A stretch of 64,000 nt of DNA from Pseudomonas fluorescens (GTDB lineage: Bacteria; Pseudomonadota; Gammaproteobacteria; Pseudomonadales; Pseudomonadaceae): assembly GCF_902498195.1 (NCBI RefSeq), contig NZ_CABVIY010000002.1:620001-684000 (forward strand), written 5' to 3'. Positions 49,299-58,478 of this stretch are shown here, piece by piece (positions within the stretch are counted from its first letter, which is position 1; every line of letters begins with the position of its first letter). The translations under genes were made by a program, and so were the position numbers. The notes beneath the pieces are model-generated. The model was not told the origin of the DNA, searched no databases, and saw nothing but the letters and a program-made list of their open reading frames with translations.

Positions 49299-50081
49299 TT
49301 ATTTGCCGCTGTACAGATTCAGATCGTTGAAGTGTTTTTTCTGAATGGTGGCGTAGGTGCCATCATCGTGTAACGCTTTGATACCTTTATCCAAAAGCGC
49401 TTTCAGCTCGGTGTTACCTTTCTTAATGCCGATCGCGGTTTTGGCTGGCAGCAATTCGCTGTCGACGGGCTTGCTGACATCATAATCGGCACCCTGTGGA
49501 GACTTCAGGAAGCCCAGTTCGGCTTGCAGCATGTCCTGGATGCCAGCGTCGAGACGACCGGAAGTCAGGTCGGAATACACCTGGTCCTGGTTCTGATAGG
49601 CCTGGGTTTTCACGCCGGCCTTGTCCAGAACGGCCTTGGCATAGGCTTCCTGAATGGTGCCTTGCTCGTAGCCCACGGTCTTGCCCTTCAACGAAGCGAC
49701 GTCTGCGGTGATGCCAGAACCTTTTTTGGACACGTAGGCGGTTGGGCCGGAGAACAGCTCGCCAGAGAAGTCGATGACTTTTTCGCGGGCCGGGGTGACG
49801 GTCATCGAAGAGATCACGCCGTCGAATTTATTGGCTTTGAGGCCAGGAATCATGCCGTCGAAATCACTTTCGACCCATTTGCACTTGACCTTCAACTCGG
49901 CGCAGATCGCGTTGCCCAGATCGATATCGAAACCCACCAGGTTGCCGTCGGCCGCTTTCGACTCGAACGGTGCGTACGAAGGGTCAACGCCGAAACGCAG
50001 TTCCTTGTATTCCTTTGCCAGCGCAGAGCCAGCAGCTACGCACAATGCCAGTGCAGAAAGGGTCAGCAATGCTTTTTTCAT
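49299..50081 (-). CDS. aotJ: Arginine/ornithine-binding periplasmic protein AotJ
   Basis: A 260-residue solute-binding protein with signal peptide MKKALLTLSALALCVAAGSALA. The mature part has the family start YKELRFGVDPSYAPFESKAADG-like segment (key FGVDPSYAPFE), and DFDGMIPGLKANKFD. It captures arginine and ornithine for AotQMP. It is the first gene of the operon. The 243-base upstream gap holds the promoter and, next to the ligase stop, a palindromic REP-like hairpin. No clear ArgR box was seen. Confidence 0.92.
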   Translation of the reverse strand: MKKALLTLSALALCVAAGSALAKEYKELRFGVDPSYAPFESKAADGNLVGFDIDLGNAICAELKVKCKWVESDFDGMIPGLKANKFDGVISSMTVTPAREKVIDFSGELFSGPTAYVSKKGSGITADVASLKGKTVGYEQGTIQEAYAKAVLDKAGVKTQAYQNQDQVYSDLTSGRLDAGIQDMLQAELGFLKSPQGADYDVSKPVDSELLPAKTAIGIKKGNTELKALLDKGIKALHDDGTYATIQKKHFNDLNLYSGK

Positions 50082-50289
50082 TATTCAATCCCTAAGAACC
50101 AATATGAGCGCTTGTGGCGCAGAATTATTGTTACTGGTAAGCGTAAGACCTAATGAAAGTAGCAATTTCCGAACCAGAGTGCCGAACAAGCGTTTAAAAG
50201 GTGTCCGGGAAATTGCCGGATGGGATTAGTGCACGAAAATGGGCGGCGTGGAAGGGCTGCACTTTTTTGGATCAGACCGATGCGATTCT

Positions 50290-50318
50290 GATCGTCCCAA
50301 GCTCCGCGTGGGACGATC
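50290..50318. repeat. Perfect 10-bp inverted repeat (REP-like family C)
   Basis: GATCGTCCCA (50290-50299) and TGGGACGATC (50309-50318) are exact inverses around 9 bases (AGCTCCGCG). It lies 6 bases after the ligase stop, between the ligase gene and the aotJ promoter, at the left border of the repair half-operon. Confidence 0.8.
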
Positions 50319-50324
50319 AACAAA

Positions 50325-52013
50325 CTAGGCGAGTAAATCCTGCAAGGTCGCCAGGTTGTCCGCTTCTTCGACGGTTTTGTCCTGCCGCCAGCGCAGCATC
50401 CGTGGAAATCGCACCGCAATGCCGCTCTTGTGTCGCTTGGACAGGGCAATCCCCTCGAACCCCAGCTCAAACACCAGGCTCGGTTTGACACTGATCACCG
50501 GGCCGAATTTTTCCACCGTGGTCTTGCGAACAATGTTGTCGACCTTGCGCATTTCTTCATCGGTCAGCCCCGAGTAAGCCTTGGCGAACGGCACCAGCGC
50601 GCGTTCGCGGGCGTCGGGCGGGCCGTCCCAGACGGCGAAGGTGTAATCGCTGTAGAGACTGGCCCGGCGCCCGTGACCGCGCTGCGCGTAAATGAGCACC
50701 GCGTCGACGCTGAACGGGTCGACTTTCCATTTCCACCAGACCCCCACGTCCTTGGTTCGACCGACGCCGTACTGGGCATTCCGATCCTTGAGCATCATGC
50801 CCTCCACCCCAAGCTGGCGAGACGCCTCCCGTTGCCGGGCGAGGTCCTGCCAGTCTTCGCCGGCCAGCAAGGGCGAGGCGAGCAACACCGGGTGATGGCA
50901 GTGGGCGATGAGCTGCTCCAGTTGCGTGCGCCGCCGCGCTTGCGGCTGGGTGCGCCAGTCATCGCCTTTCCATTCGAGCAAGTCGTAGGCGAGGAGGACC
51001 ACGGGCACGTCACCGAGGATTTTTTTGCTCAGGGTCTTGCGACCGATTCGCTGCTGCAGCAGGGCGAAAGGTTGCACGGACGGTTCGTTCGGCCGTGGCG
51101 GGTCGAAGGCATCTTCGGTCTCGGCGTGACGGGGTTTCCAGGCGACGATCTCGCCGTCGATCACCGTGCCGTCGGGCAGGCAATGAATCAGGCTTTCCAG
51201 TTCGGGGAATCGCTCGGTGACCAACTCTTCACCCCGCGACCAGATCCACAGTCGTCCCTCGCGCTTGACCACTTGGGCGCGGATGCCATCCCATTTCCAC
51301 TCCACCTGCCATTGGCCGGGAGGGCCGAGCAGGGCGTCGAATTGCTCGACCGGTTGTGCCAGGGCGTGGGCGAGAAAAAACGGATACGGCTGGCCGCCGC
51401 GCTGGGCATGCTCGTCGGACGATTCCGGGGCGATCAGTTTCAAGTAGCTGGCCGCGCTGGGGCGGTGGGAGAGGTCGGTGTAGCCCACCAGCCGCTGGGC
51501 CACGCGCTTGCTGTCCAGCTGTGCCATGGCCGCGAGCGCGCGGGTCACCAGCAGTTTGGAGACCCCGACGCGGAAACTGCCGGTGATCAACTTGATGCAG
51601 AGCATCAGGCTGGCGCGGTCCAGTTGCGCCCAGAGTCCGGGCAGGCGTTCGGCGAGCACTTCGGGAGGTTCGCCGCGCAACGGCAGGAGTTTGTCTTCGA
51701 TCCACGTCGCCAGTCCGTCGGTGGACGTGTGGGGCGACTCGGGCAGCACCAGTGAAATGGTTTCCGCCATATCGCCCACGGCTTGATAGCTTTCCTCGAA
51801 CAACCACGCAGACAGGCCGGAATACGCCACCGCCAGCTCACGCAGGACCCGCACCGGGATCAATTGCCTGGGCCGCCCGCCGGAGAGGAAATACACGGCC
51901 CACGCGGCGTCTTCCGGTGCGGCTTTCGCAAAATAAGCTTGCATCGCGGCCAGTTTGGCGTTGCTTGAGGTGGTGGCGTCCAGTTCGGCGTACAACTCGG
52001 CGAAGGCCTTCAT
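50325..52013 (-). CDS. ATP-dependent DNA ligase (damage-response cluster)
   Basis: A 562-residue ligase. An N-terminal DNA-binding helical domain precedes the adenylation domain, with nucleotidyl motif EWKWDGIRAQ (AMP-accepting Lys in KWDG) and later motifs including DGEIVAWK and GMMLKDRNA. A C-terminal OB domain follows. It seals DNA nicks using ATP. Its start overlaps the exonuclease stop by 4 bases (ATGA). In P. putida this ligase lies next to Lhr and PdeM, which here are 5 kb downstream. It is not LigD, since it lacks polymerase and phosphoesterase domains. Confidence 0.93.
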   Translation of the reverse strand: MKAFAELYAELDATTSSNAKLAAMQAYFAKAAPEDAAWAVYFLSGGRPRQLIPVRVLRELAVAYSGLSAWLFEESYQAVGDMAETISLVLPESPHTSTDGLATWIEDKLLPLRGEPPEVLAERLPGLWAQLDRASLMLCIKLITGSFRVGVSKLLVTRALAAMAQLDSKRVAQRLVGYTDLSHRPSAASYLKLIAPESSDEHAQRGGQPYPFFLAHALAQPVEQFDALLGPPGQWQVEWKWDGIRAQVVKREGRLWIWSRGEELVTERFPELESLIHCLPDGTVIDGEIVAWKPRHAETEDAFDPPRPNEPSVQPFALLQQRIGRKTLSKKILGDVPVVLLAYDLLEWKGDDWRTQPQARRRTQLEQLIAHCHHPVLLASPLLAGEDWQDLARQREASRQLGVEGMMLKDRNAQYGVGRTKDVGVWWKWKVDPFSVDAVLIYAQRGHGRRASLYSDYTFAVWDGPPDARERALVPFAKAYSGLTDEEMRKVDNIVRKTTVEKFGPVISVKPSLVFELGFEGIALSKRHKSGIAVRFPRMLRWRQDKTVEEADNLATLQDLLA

Positions 52014-53044
52014 GGCAGCGCCTCGGTGGGTTCGGGGTCGGCAGTCGACTGCTCTTCTTCATCGTCGCCGTATTCGGTATTGAAGCCTTGGGCATCGAGG
52101 CCTTTTTCCCGCAGATGACGCACCAGCACGGCGATGGAGCCGTGGGTGACCATTACCCGCTCGGCACCGGTCTGTTCGATGGCCCAGAGCAGGCCCGGCC
52201 AATCCGCGTGATCGGATAACACGAAGCCACGATCCACGCCGCGCCGCCGACGGGTGCCCCGCAGCCGCATCCAGCCGCTGGCGAAGCCGTCGCTGAAATC
52301 GCCGAAGCGACGCATCCAGGTGCTGCCGCCCGCCGAGGGCGGGGCGATGACCAGCGCCTTGCGCATCATCGGGTCGGTTTTTTTGACCTCGCCGGCGTAA
52401 ATCGTCGGCGGCAGGTAGACACCGCTCTCGCGGTAAACCCGGTTCAGCGGTTCAACCGAACCATGGGCGAGGATCGGGCCGAGGCTGGCGTCGATGCCGT
52501 GGAGAATGCGCTGGGCCTTGCCGAAGGCGTAACAGAACAGCACGCTGGCCTTGTCCTGCGCGGCATTGGCTTGCCACCACTGATTGATTTCGGCAAACAC
52601 CTGCGCCTGGGGTTGCCAGCGATAGATCGGCAGGCCGAAGGTCGACTCGGTGATGAAGGTGTGGCAACGCACCGGTTCGAACGGCGCGCAGGTGCCGTCG
52701 GGTTCGATTTTGTAGTCACCGGAGGCGACCCAGACTTCGCCGCCATGTTCCAGGCGCACCTGGGCCGAGCCGAGCACGTGGCCGGCGGGGTGGAAACTCA
52801 GGGTGACGCCGTGGTGGCTCAATGGCTCGCCATAGGCCAGCGTTTGCAGGTTGAGGTCCTGGCCCAATCGCGCGCGCAGAATCCCTTCGCCGGCGGTCGC
52901 TGCCAGATAATGGTGGTTACCGCTGCGCGCATGGTCGCCGTGGGCATGGGTGATGACCGAGCGCTCGACCGGACGCCACGGGTCGATATAGAAATCGCCA
53001 GCGGGACAGTACAGGCCTTCGGGACGTGCGATGACAAGGTCCAC
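52010..53044 (-). CDS. Ligase-associated MBL-fold exonuclease
   Basis: A metallo-beta-lactamase/beta-CASP-type nuclease of about 344 residues with the metal motif THAHGDHARSG and further ligands in HPAGHVLGSAQ and LSDHADWPG, like SNM1/Artemis. The C-terminal tail is acidic. In the known clusters it is called the ligase-associated DNA-damage-response exonuclease. The start is uncertain: GTG at 53044 (VDLVIARPEGLYC) fits family proteins; a TTG at 53056 would add four residues. It is coupled to the ligase gene. Confidence 0.9.
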   Translation of the reverse strand: MDLVIARPEGLYCPAGDFYIDPWRPVERSVITHAHGDHARSGNHHYLAATAGEGILRARLGQDLNLQTLAYGEPLSHHGVTLSFHPAGHVLGSAQVRLEHGGEVWVASGDYKIEPDGTCAPFEPVRCHTFITESTFGLPIYRWQPQAQVFAEINQWWQANAAQDKASVLFCYAFGKAQRILHGIDASLGPILAHGSVEPLNRVYRESGVYLPPTIYAGEVKKTDPMMRKALVIAPPSAGGSTWMRRFGDFSDGFASGWMRLRGTRRRRGVDRGFVLSDHADWPGLLWAIEQTGAERVMVTHGSIAVLVRHLREKGLDAQGFNTEYGDDEEEQSTADPEPTEALP

Positions 53045-53131
53045 GGTGTCACCCAAATGGAGGGGCTTGTCAGGTGAGAGGTGGGTGCGGGGGCAGAAGT
53101 TCTATCGATTTTCAGGACCAACACTATTCAA

Positions 53132-53222
53132 ATGTGGGAGCGGGCTTGCTCGCGAAAGCGCAGTCACAGTCATGATCCATGTCGACTGGTATAGCGCCTT
53201 CGCGAGCAAGCCCGCTCCCACA
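53132..53222. repeat. REPIN, family A
   Basis: ATGTGGGAGCGGGCTTGCTC and the exact inverse GAGCAAGCCCGCTCCCACAT flank a variable middle, between quiP and the exonuclease start. Confidence 0.92.
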
Positions 53223-53240
53223 TTAGGTCCGTGTCGGCTG

Positions 53241-55691
53241 TTATTTACCCGGTGTCAGGGTCAACCGCTGGTTGCCGTAGGCTTTGTCGAAATTCTGCGG
53301 CTGCATTGGCAGGCTCATGTATTGCCCTTTCAGCCACGGATCGATGCTGTTCAGGTAGTAGGGGCTGGCCGGGTTGCCGGACTGGCCGGTGGCGAGCTGG
53401 CCCGTCAGCGGTTCGGCCTGGCCAAAGTCGACAATAAAACGCATGGCCGGCACCCGCGTGGTGTTGAAGTCCTGGCCCCAGGCGAACGCGGCGGTATTGA
53501 GTGTGGTGTGGTCGCCGCCGGCCGGCAGCGGACCGCGCACCACCTGGCCACTGCTGTTTTTCCACTCATAGCGGTGCAGTTTGCCCCACTGCCAGGCGTT
53601 GTGAGCGCCACCCAGCTGCTGGTCGCCGGCACTGATCGCCGCGGCCAGGCTGCGGGCGAGGATCGCCGGTTTGTCTTCTTTCTGCGCGGTGCGCACGTCA
53701 TCCCAGAACGGACTGTCTTCGCGCCCCAGCAGGTGATCGGCCTGTGCGGCATAGGACAGCTTGCCGTTGGCGATAAAGGCTTGCCACGCCGGGCTGCTCT
53801 CCGGCCCCAGTTCATCGAGGAAGATCTGGCGGGTGCTTTCCTGCAGGAACAGCTCGTAGAGGGCGGCGTCGGCGGACGTCGGGCTGAGTTTGCCGTCGAA
53901 CGCCATCAAGCGGGTAATTGCCTCGCGCGCCTTGTCGCGGTCGCCAGCCGGCAGGGCGTCAATGGCCTGCTTGAGCGGTTGAGCCATGCCCGGCGCCTGG
54001 AGCATTTTCTTCAGCTTGGCGGCGAAGGTGGTGGTCTGGTCGTACTGCATGGCGATCAGGCTGCGGGTGTCATGTTTGCCCACGCCCGCCAGTTCGGCCA
54101 GGCGCTCGCCGCGTTCCGGTGCCGACCAGGAATTGGACAGCTGCATGCCGTAGCCATGGGGAATGACCCGCTGGTTGGCCGTGCCGAGCCAGCCTTGCGC
54201 CGGGTCCTGATCGTAGGGGTGCAGCATCGGGTCGGCGTAACCGTCCCAATCGTAGCGGCCGTCCCAACCCGGCGACGGCAACAGGCCTTCACCTTCGCGG
54301 CGATTCGGGTAGCGGCCGGTGACCTGCCAGCCAATGTTGCTGGCATCGGCAAAGACCAGGTTCAGGGCGATGGCGCGGATCTCGCGGCTGGCGTCCGACG
54401 CTCTCTCGACATTCTGCGCACGGGACAGGTCGAAAAACGCGTCCAGGGTTTTATCGTCGGTGAAGCTCGGCGTCTGCAAGGCCAGGCCGAAACCGCTGCC
54501 CTGGGCCAGGCCCTGGGCGCTGTTGAGCAACGGGCCATGGCGGGTTTCGTACACGGCTTCGCGAACCGGCCGCTGGCCTTTGATGAAGTAAGTTTCGTTG
54601 CGCACGATCGCAGGCTGCCATTTGCCGTTGGCTTCATAGGCAAGGCCATTGCCCTGGCGCTTGATTTTCTCCAGGAACAGGTCCTGGTTGTCGCCCATGA
54701 CCGTGGTCATGCTCCACGCCACTTTGCCGTTGAACCCGCCCAATACCATCGGCAACCCGGCGATGGTCACGCCGGACGCCTGATATTTCGGTGCGCGAAT
54801 CTGCACGTAGCTGAACAACGAAGGCACACCCATCGGGCCGTGGCTGTCGCTGGCCAGCAGGCTTTTACCGCTGCGGCTGCGTGGCGGGGCGATGGCCCAG
54901 TTGTTCGACGACGTGGCGCCCAGCAGATTCAGGTCAGACAACTGGCTGGTGGCTTTGCTGATGTCTGCCAGGCCCGGCACCTGGCCGTTGAGCTTGATGC
55001 TTTGCAGCTTTTCGCTTTCGGCCAACGGCAATTGTTCATCGGGGGCCGAAGGCGTCAGCCACGGCAGCTTGTCGGTGGTGACCGTTTGGGCCAATACCAG
55101 CGAGGCAATTTCTTCGGGCAGGTTGGCCGACTGGCTGAAGTTCAGCAGGCAGAAAATCAGCGCCGAATCTTCCGGCTTCCAGTATTCAGGTTTGTAGCCG
55201 GTGGCGGCGAGGTCGGCCGGAAGTTTGTCGCGGTAGCGGAACAGGTACGCGTTGACGCCGCGGGCATAGACTTCGAAGAACCGCTTGAGGCGCGGCGAAG
55301 ACGCCTTGTACAGCTCGCCGGCGTTTTTCTTCAGGTTGACGGCGCGCATGTAGCGGTCGGCATCCAACAGGTCCGAACCGTGCATTTCCGCCAGGCGACC
55401 CTGGGCCAGCAAGCGCAGGGTGACCATCTGCGTGATGCGGTCACTGGCGTGCACGTAGCCCAGGGTAAACAGTGCGTCGTGGAACGTGCTGCTTTCGATC
55501 AACGGCATGCCCATGGCATTGCGTCGCACCGAAACGTTCTGTGCCAGACCCTTGAGCGGCTGTACGCCGGAAACGGGTGGCAGGGTGTCCTGGGCATTGA
55601 AGGTCTGACAACCGGTCAGGCTCAAAACCCCCGCCACTGCTGCGGCAACGCCGAACCGGGGTAGAAAATGTGTAAGGGCTGGCGAGGCCAT
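53241..55691 (-). CDS. quiP: Acyl-homoserine lactone acylase QuiP
   Basis: An 816-residue Ntn-hydrolase of the penicillin amidase family. The N-terminal region has a lipobox-like LSLTGC after a hydrophobic stretch. The precursor is expected to cut itself before the serine in [10 protein letters not shown], which becomes the N-terminal nucleophile of the large subunit. It matches QuiP of pseudomonads in start (MASPAL), end (RLTLTPGK) and motifs. QuiP removes the acyl chain of long-chain AHL signals. The start at 55691 has the ribosome-binding site CAGGAG; the frame runs on to 55952 without family features. No AHL synthase gene is in the window. Confidence 0.92.
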   Translation of the reverse strand: MASPALTHFLPRFGVAAAVAGVLSLTGCQTFNAQDTLPPVSGVQPLKGLAQNVSVRRNAMGMPLIESSTFHDALFTLGYVHASDRITQMVTLRLLAQGRLAEMHGSDLLDADRYMRAVNLKKNAGELYKASSPRLKRFFEVYARGVNAYLFRYRDKLPADLAATGYKPEYWKPEDSALIFCLLNFSQSANLPEEIASLVLAQTVTTDKLPWLTPSAPDEQLPLAESEKLQSIKLNGQVPGLADISKATSQLSDLNLLGATSSNNWAIAPPRSRSGKSLLASDSHGPMGVPSLFSYVQIRAPKYQASGVTIAGLPMVLGGFNGKVAWSMTTVMGDNQDLFLEKIKRQGNGLAYEANGKWQPAIVRNETYFIKGQRPVREAVYETRHGPLLNSAQGLAQGSGFGLALQTPSFTDDKTLDAFFDLSRAQNVERASDASREIRAIALNLVFADASNIGWQVTGRYPNRREGEGLLPSPGWDGRYDWDGYADPMLHPYDQDPAQGWLGTANQRVIPHGYGMQLSNSWSAPERGERLAELAGVGKHDTRSLIAMQYDQTTTFAAKLKKMLQAPGMAQPLKQAIDALPAGDRDKAREAITRLMAFDGKLSPTSADAALYELFLQESTRQIFLDELGPESSPAWQAFIANGKLSYAAQADHLLGREDSPFWDDVRTAQKEDKPAILARSLAAAISAGDQQLGGAHNAWQWGKLHRYEWKNSSGQVVRGPLPAGGDHTTLNTAAFAWGQDFNTTRVPAMRFIVDFGQAEPLTGQLATGQSGNPASPYYLNSIDPWLKGQYMSLPMQPQNFDKAYGNQRLTLTPGK

Positions 55692-55780
55692 GGCAAAGCT
55701 CCTGCGGGGGTGGTAGCGCAATAAAGTCGCTACGTTAGTGAGCGGGAGGAGGGCGCGCAAGCGGGGGGACGAGGTTATTT

Positions 55781-55858
55781 CAAAAGATCTCAGCCTGCGC
55801 CAGCTCCTGCATTGATTGGCGCACACCTTGTAGGAGTTGCCGAAGGCTGCGATCTTTC
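55781..55858. repeat. Degenerate REP pair, family B
   Basis: AAAAGATCTCAGCCTGCGCC and GTTGCCGAAGGCTGCGATCTT form an imperfect inverted repeat upstream of quiP and the hydrolase gene. Several mismatches indicate an old copy. Confidence 0.75.
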
Positions 55859-55892
55859 GGCCTTCAACCCAATCTCCGGGAGCAACACGGGC

Positions 55893-56444
55893 ATGGAGCT
55901 CAAGAAAAACGCAGCACTGATCATCATCGATCAACAGAAAGGCATTCTGCACCCCAGGCTCGGGCGTCGGAATAATCCCCAGGCCGAGGAGCGCATTCTT
56001 GAACTGTTAGTGCACTGGCGCCGCAGCGGGCGGCCGATCGTGCATGTACAACACTTGTCCCGCTCAGAAGATTCGGTGTTCTGGCCACAGCAGTCAGGCG
56101 TGGAGTTTCAGGAGCGGTTTCAGCCATTGGCGGGCGAGCGGCTGATTCAGAAACAGGTGCCGGACGCGTTTTGTGCAACGGCCCTGGAGGCGTATCTGCG
56201 CGAGGCGGGGATCGGGCAGTTGATCATCGTCGGCGTGGCGACCCACAACTCGGTGGAGTCCACGGCAAGAACGGCGGGCAACCTGGGGTTTGATACCTGG
56301 GTGGCCGAGGATGCGTGCTTTACCTTCGACAAGGCTGACTTCTTTGGAAATGCCCGATCAGCCGAGGAGGTGCACGGGATGTCGCTGGGGAATTTGCACG
56401 GGGAGTATGCGACGGTGGTGAGTACGGCGCAGATTCTGAATTGA
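55893..56444 (+). CDS. Isochorismatase-fold hydrolase with Ser in place of the catalytic Cys
   Basis: A 183-residue isochorismatase/cysteine-hydrolase family protein. The catalytic Asp13 (LIIIDQQKG) and Lys87 (QKQVPDAF) are present. The nucleophile motif, usually T-D-x-C-V-x-x-T-A, reads THNSVESTA, putting Ser120 in the cysteine position. Loss of Cys is known in true isochorismatases, but those usually have Gly or Ala. The substrate is not known. The start at 55893 (MELKKN) follows CGGGAG-type ribosome-binding bases; the frame is open to 55812 through a REP element. Confidence 0.85.
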   Translation: MELKKNAALIIIDQQKGILHPRLGRRNNPQAEERILELLVHWRRSGRPIVHVQHLSRSEDSVFWPQQSGVEFQERFQPLAGERLIQKQVPDAFCATALEAYLREAGIGQLIIVGVATHNSVESTARTAGNLGFDTWVAEDACFTFDKADFFGNARSAEEVHGMSLGNLHGEYATVVSTAQILN

Positions 56445-56452
56445 TAGAAACA

Positions 56453-56519
56453 TTTCGCGCCCCCGCTCCCACAGGGGAACGCATTCCAAATGTGGGAGCG
56501 GGCTTGCTCGCGAAAGCGG
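56453..56519. repeat. REP pair, family A, one half shortened
   Basis: The right half TGTGGGAGCGGGCTTGCTCG is complete. The left half reads TTTCGCGCCCCCGCTCCCACA and lacks the GAGCAAG part, so the pair is asymmetric through a small deletion. Confidence 0.82.
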
Positions 56520-56552
56520 GCTATCAGGCGAAGAGGTTCTTCGCCCGAAGCA

Positions 56553-56753
56553 TCAAGCGCCGTGGCACTTCTTGAATTTCTTGCCGTTGCCGCAAGGGCA
56601 AGGGTCGTTGCGGCCGACGTCTTTCAGGGCATTGCGCACCGGTTCCTGGTGGGCGTGGCCGCAGTTCGGGCCGTGGACATGGCCATGGTCGTGATCATGG
56701 TGGTCATGATCGTGGTTGCAGTCAGGGCCATGGACATGGGGTTGCTGGGTCAT
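56553..56753 (-). CDS. His-rich SEC-C motif protein (66 aa)
   Basis: A 66-residue protein in two parts. Residues 6-36 are packed with His and Asp ([21 protein letters not shown], with two Cys-containing HGPxC units), a likely metal store. Residues 48-65 form a SEC-C zinc motif ([17 protein letters not shown]), as at the C-terminus of SecA. The role may be metal delivery or protein targeting; unknown. It starts 5 bases after the LEA-type gene stop, so it closes a four-gene minus-strand operon. Confidence 0.82.
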   Translation of the reverse strand: MTQQPHVHGPDCNHDHDHHDHDHGHVHGPNCGHAHQEPVRNALKDVGRNDPCPCGNGKKFKKCHGA

Positions 56754-56758
56754 CGGGG

Positions 56759-57244
56759 TTACTCCGGAATAAGATCGGCGGGGATTATCACGCCATTACG
56801 CGCCAGGTGCACGTAGCGGGCGATGAATAAACCGGTTTCCATCTCGCCTTCCAGGCGATAGGGAATGCCCTGCTCGGAATTTTTGAGCTGTTTGACCAGG
56901 TCTTTGACCTTGGGCCACAGGTTGGTGCGGATCGGCACCTTGTAGAAACGACTGCCCTTGGGGCTGACAGTGATCCAGTGTTCATGCTCGCCTTCGGCCA
57001 GCAGGATGTTGCCCAGATGAATGCGGTACTCCATGCCGCGCACGGTCAGGTCGCTGTCGTTGCGGTTGTCGATGCGAAAGTGCAGCACGAACCGCTGCTC
57101 CATCAGCTTGGCCCGCACGACTTCCACCTTGACCAGATGCACCTCCGGGTCCGGTTCATCGGTGCTGAACCACGACGCACAGCCGCCGAGCCCCAGGCAC
57201 AGGGTCAGGGTGAGCAGGCAGCGTGTGAGTCGTCGGGTGATCAT
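56759..57244 (-). CDS. LEA type 2 (WHy domain) lipoprotein
   Basis: A 161-residue protein with a lipobox (LGLGGC, about Cys21) and one LEA14-like beta domain ([21 protein letters not shown], key [20 protein letters not shown]). Such domains are linked to desiccation and stress tolerance; bacterial lipoprotein forms have no proven role. The start at 57244 (MITRRLTRC) follows AGGGAG. It lies between the YchJ-like gene (65 bases upstream, with a REP half between) and the SEC-C gene. Confidence 0.83.
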   Translation of the reverse strand: MITRRLTRCLLTLTLCLGLGGCASWFSTDEPDPEVHLVKVEVVRAKLMEQRFVLHFRIDNRNDSDLTVRGMEYRIHLGNILLAEGEHEHWITVSPKGSRFYKVPIRTNLWPKVKDLVKQLKNSEQGIPYRLEGEMETGLFIARYVHLARNGVIIPADLIPE

Positions 57245-57269
57245 GGTCGCGGTTCTCCCTTGAACCCCA

Positions 57270-57300
57270 GTGTAGGAGCTGCCGCAGGCTGCGATCGTTT
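57270..57300. repeat. Single REP half, family B
   Basis: TGTAGGAGCTGCCGCAGGCT followed by GCGATC is one unpaired family B unit in the gap between the YchJ-like and LEA-type genes of one operon. Confidence 0.85.
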
Positions 57301-57309
57301 GCCCCTGCT

Positions 57310-57786
57310 TCAGCCGCCGAAATACCCCGAACAGCACTTCTTGAACTTCTGCCCGCTGGCGCAGGGGCAGGCATCGTTGCGCCCGACATCGAGTTGCACG
57401 GTGGGGTCGATGAAATACCAGCGGCCGGCGTTCTGCACGAACGAGGAGCGCTCGCGGTGACTGTGTTCGCCGCCGCTATCGTGCCAGCGCGCGGTGAAGG
57501 TGACGAAGGCATGCTCCGGCTGCCCGCCGAGGACTTCGGAGCTTTCCACATCAAGACCCAGCCAGGTGCTTTGGGCGCTCCAGTCACTGATCGACTGCCG
57601 ATCAAGGTCCGTCTGCTGGGCGGGCAGGGTGGTTGCCACCAGGTAATCGATCAGGCCTAGCACATAAGCGCTGTAGCGCGAACGCATCAGGGCTTCGGCG
57701 CAGGGCGCCGGGTGACCGGCATGGTAATGACCGCAGCAGGCGTCGAGCAGGGTGCCGCTGCCGCAAGGGCAAATGGATGTACTCAT
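57310..57786 (-). CDS. ychJ: YchJ/UPF0225-family protein with two SEC-C motifs
   Basis: A 158-residue protein. An N-terminal SEC-C motif ([14 protein letters not shown]) and a C-terminal one ([16 protein letters not shown]) flank the YchJ NTF2-like middle domain ([33 protein letters not shown]). Function unknown; zinc binding is expected. The start at 57786 (MSTSICPCG) is the family standard. It starts 4 bases after the stop of the DUF6231 gene, so the genes are coupled. Confidence 0.9.
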   Translation of the reverse strand: MSTSICPCGSGTLLDACCGHYHAGHPAPCAEALMRSRYSAYVLGLIDYLVATTLPAQQTDLDRQSISDWSAQSTWLGLDVESSEVLGGQPEHAFVTFTARWHDSGGEHSHRERSSFVQNAGRWYFIDPTVQLDVGRNDACPCASGQKFKKCCSGYFGG

Positions 57787-57790
57787 TGCG

Positions 57791-58288
57791 TTACCACCAG
57801 TATTTCCCGAAATTTTCCGGATTGGCCCAGAAACGCGAGTTGAGCCAGTCGGGTACCTGTTTGTAGTCAAGCAGATCATAGGTAAAGAGGGTCAGCACCT
57901 GGTCGTCGCGCTGGAAGCGTTCGCTGGCTTGCAGGGCCAGGGAGAAAAAATCCGTCTCCTGCCAGCCGCTGGCGGGCAAGTCGGCCAGGACCGCGATGCG
58001 ACTGGCATTGAGGTTGCGGATACCGCCGAGCAAATTCAGGCCATCGCGCTTGGGCAAGTGTTCGAGGCAATCGAGCACCAGCGCCAGATCAAAGCGCCGT
58101 GCCGCCAATTCGTCAGGCAACGGTCCCGGTGCCGCGTGCGCCACACAACTATCGGGGTGTGCGAGCTTGAACGCTTCAAGCGCGGGAAACTCGCTGGCGC
58201 CGATCAGCAGCAGGCGCGAAGGGGCATAACGATCCAGCAAAGCGGCCAGCGCCTGTTGCGGCGTGCGCGAAGAAATACCAGCAATCAT
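57791..58288 (-). CDS. DUF6231-type conserved protein (Rossmann-like)
   Basis: A 165-residue protein found widely in Pseudomonas. A pattern like a degenerate SAM-methyltransferase fold is seen: [15 protein letters not shown] near residue 26, then [27 protein letters not shown] in the middle (key LDCLEHLPK). The glycine-rich SAM loop is incomplete, so activity is doubtful. It heads the four-gene minus-strand operon with ychJ, the LEA-type gene and the SEC-C gene. The DUF number is from memory of the family and less certain than the conservation. Confidence 0.7.
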   Translation of the reverse strand: MIAGISSRTPQQALAALLDRYAPSRLLLIGASEFPALEAFKLAHPDSCVAHAAPGPLPDELAARRFDLALVLDCLEHLPKRDGLNLLGGIRNLNASRIAVLADLPASGWQETDFFSLALQASERFQRDDQVLTLFTYDLLDYKQVPDWLNSRFWANPENFGKYWW

Positions 58289-58391
58289 CGAAGATCCTCA
58301 CTCAGATGTGTCAAGACTAGCCTGCCCGCCAGTTCGAGCCTAGAGCGGGTTTGCCGCAAATGTGACGATCTCCCGTGAATACGGGACAAAA

Positions 58392-58410
58392 CAGCAATGG
58401 CCTATTGCTG
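58392..58410 (+). repeat. Perfect 7-bp inverted repeat upstream of the OmpA pair
   Basis: CAGCAAT (58392-58398) and ATTGCTG (58404-58410) are exact inverses around 5 bases. It lies 69 bases before the first OmpA-like start, in the promoter or leader region; it could be a protein site or an RNA hairpin. Confidence 0.5.
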
Positions 58411-58435
58411 GCGGAGATTAAAACTCCGGTCTTTA

Positions 58436-58470
58436 CTCCGTGAATCGGTTCTAAGCCGATCCTTCAGGAG
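58436..58470 (+). promoter_or_regulatory. Hairpin masking the ribosome-binding site of OmpA-like gene 1
   Basis: CTCC (58436-58439), TGA (58441-58443) and ATCGG (58444-58448) can pair with GGAG (58467-58470), TCA (58464-58466) and CCGAT (58456-58460). G58440 and CCT (58461-58463) are bulged and the loop has 7 bases. The AGGAG Shine-Dalgarno at 58466-58470 is fully inside the stem. The gene starts at 58479. Confidence 0.55.
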
Positions 58471-58478
58471 AAAACTAG

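Noticed and set aside
50325..52013. LigD of the non-homologous end-joining system
   Set aside because: Only the ligase domains are present, no Ku gene is nearby, and partners are the Lhr/PdeM/exonuclease set.
53031..55664. An 877-codon plus-strand frame antisense to quiP
   Set aside because: Composition is that of antisense DNA and quiP is a full, well-supported gene on the other strand.
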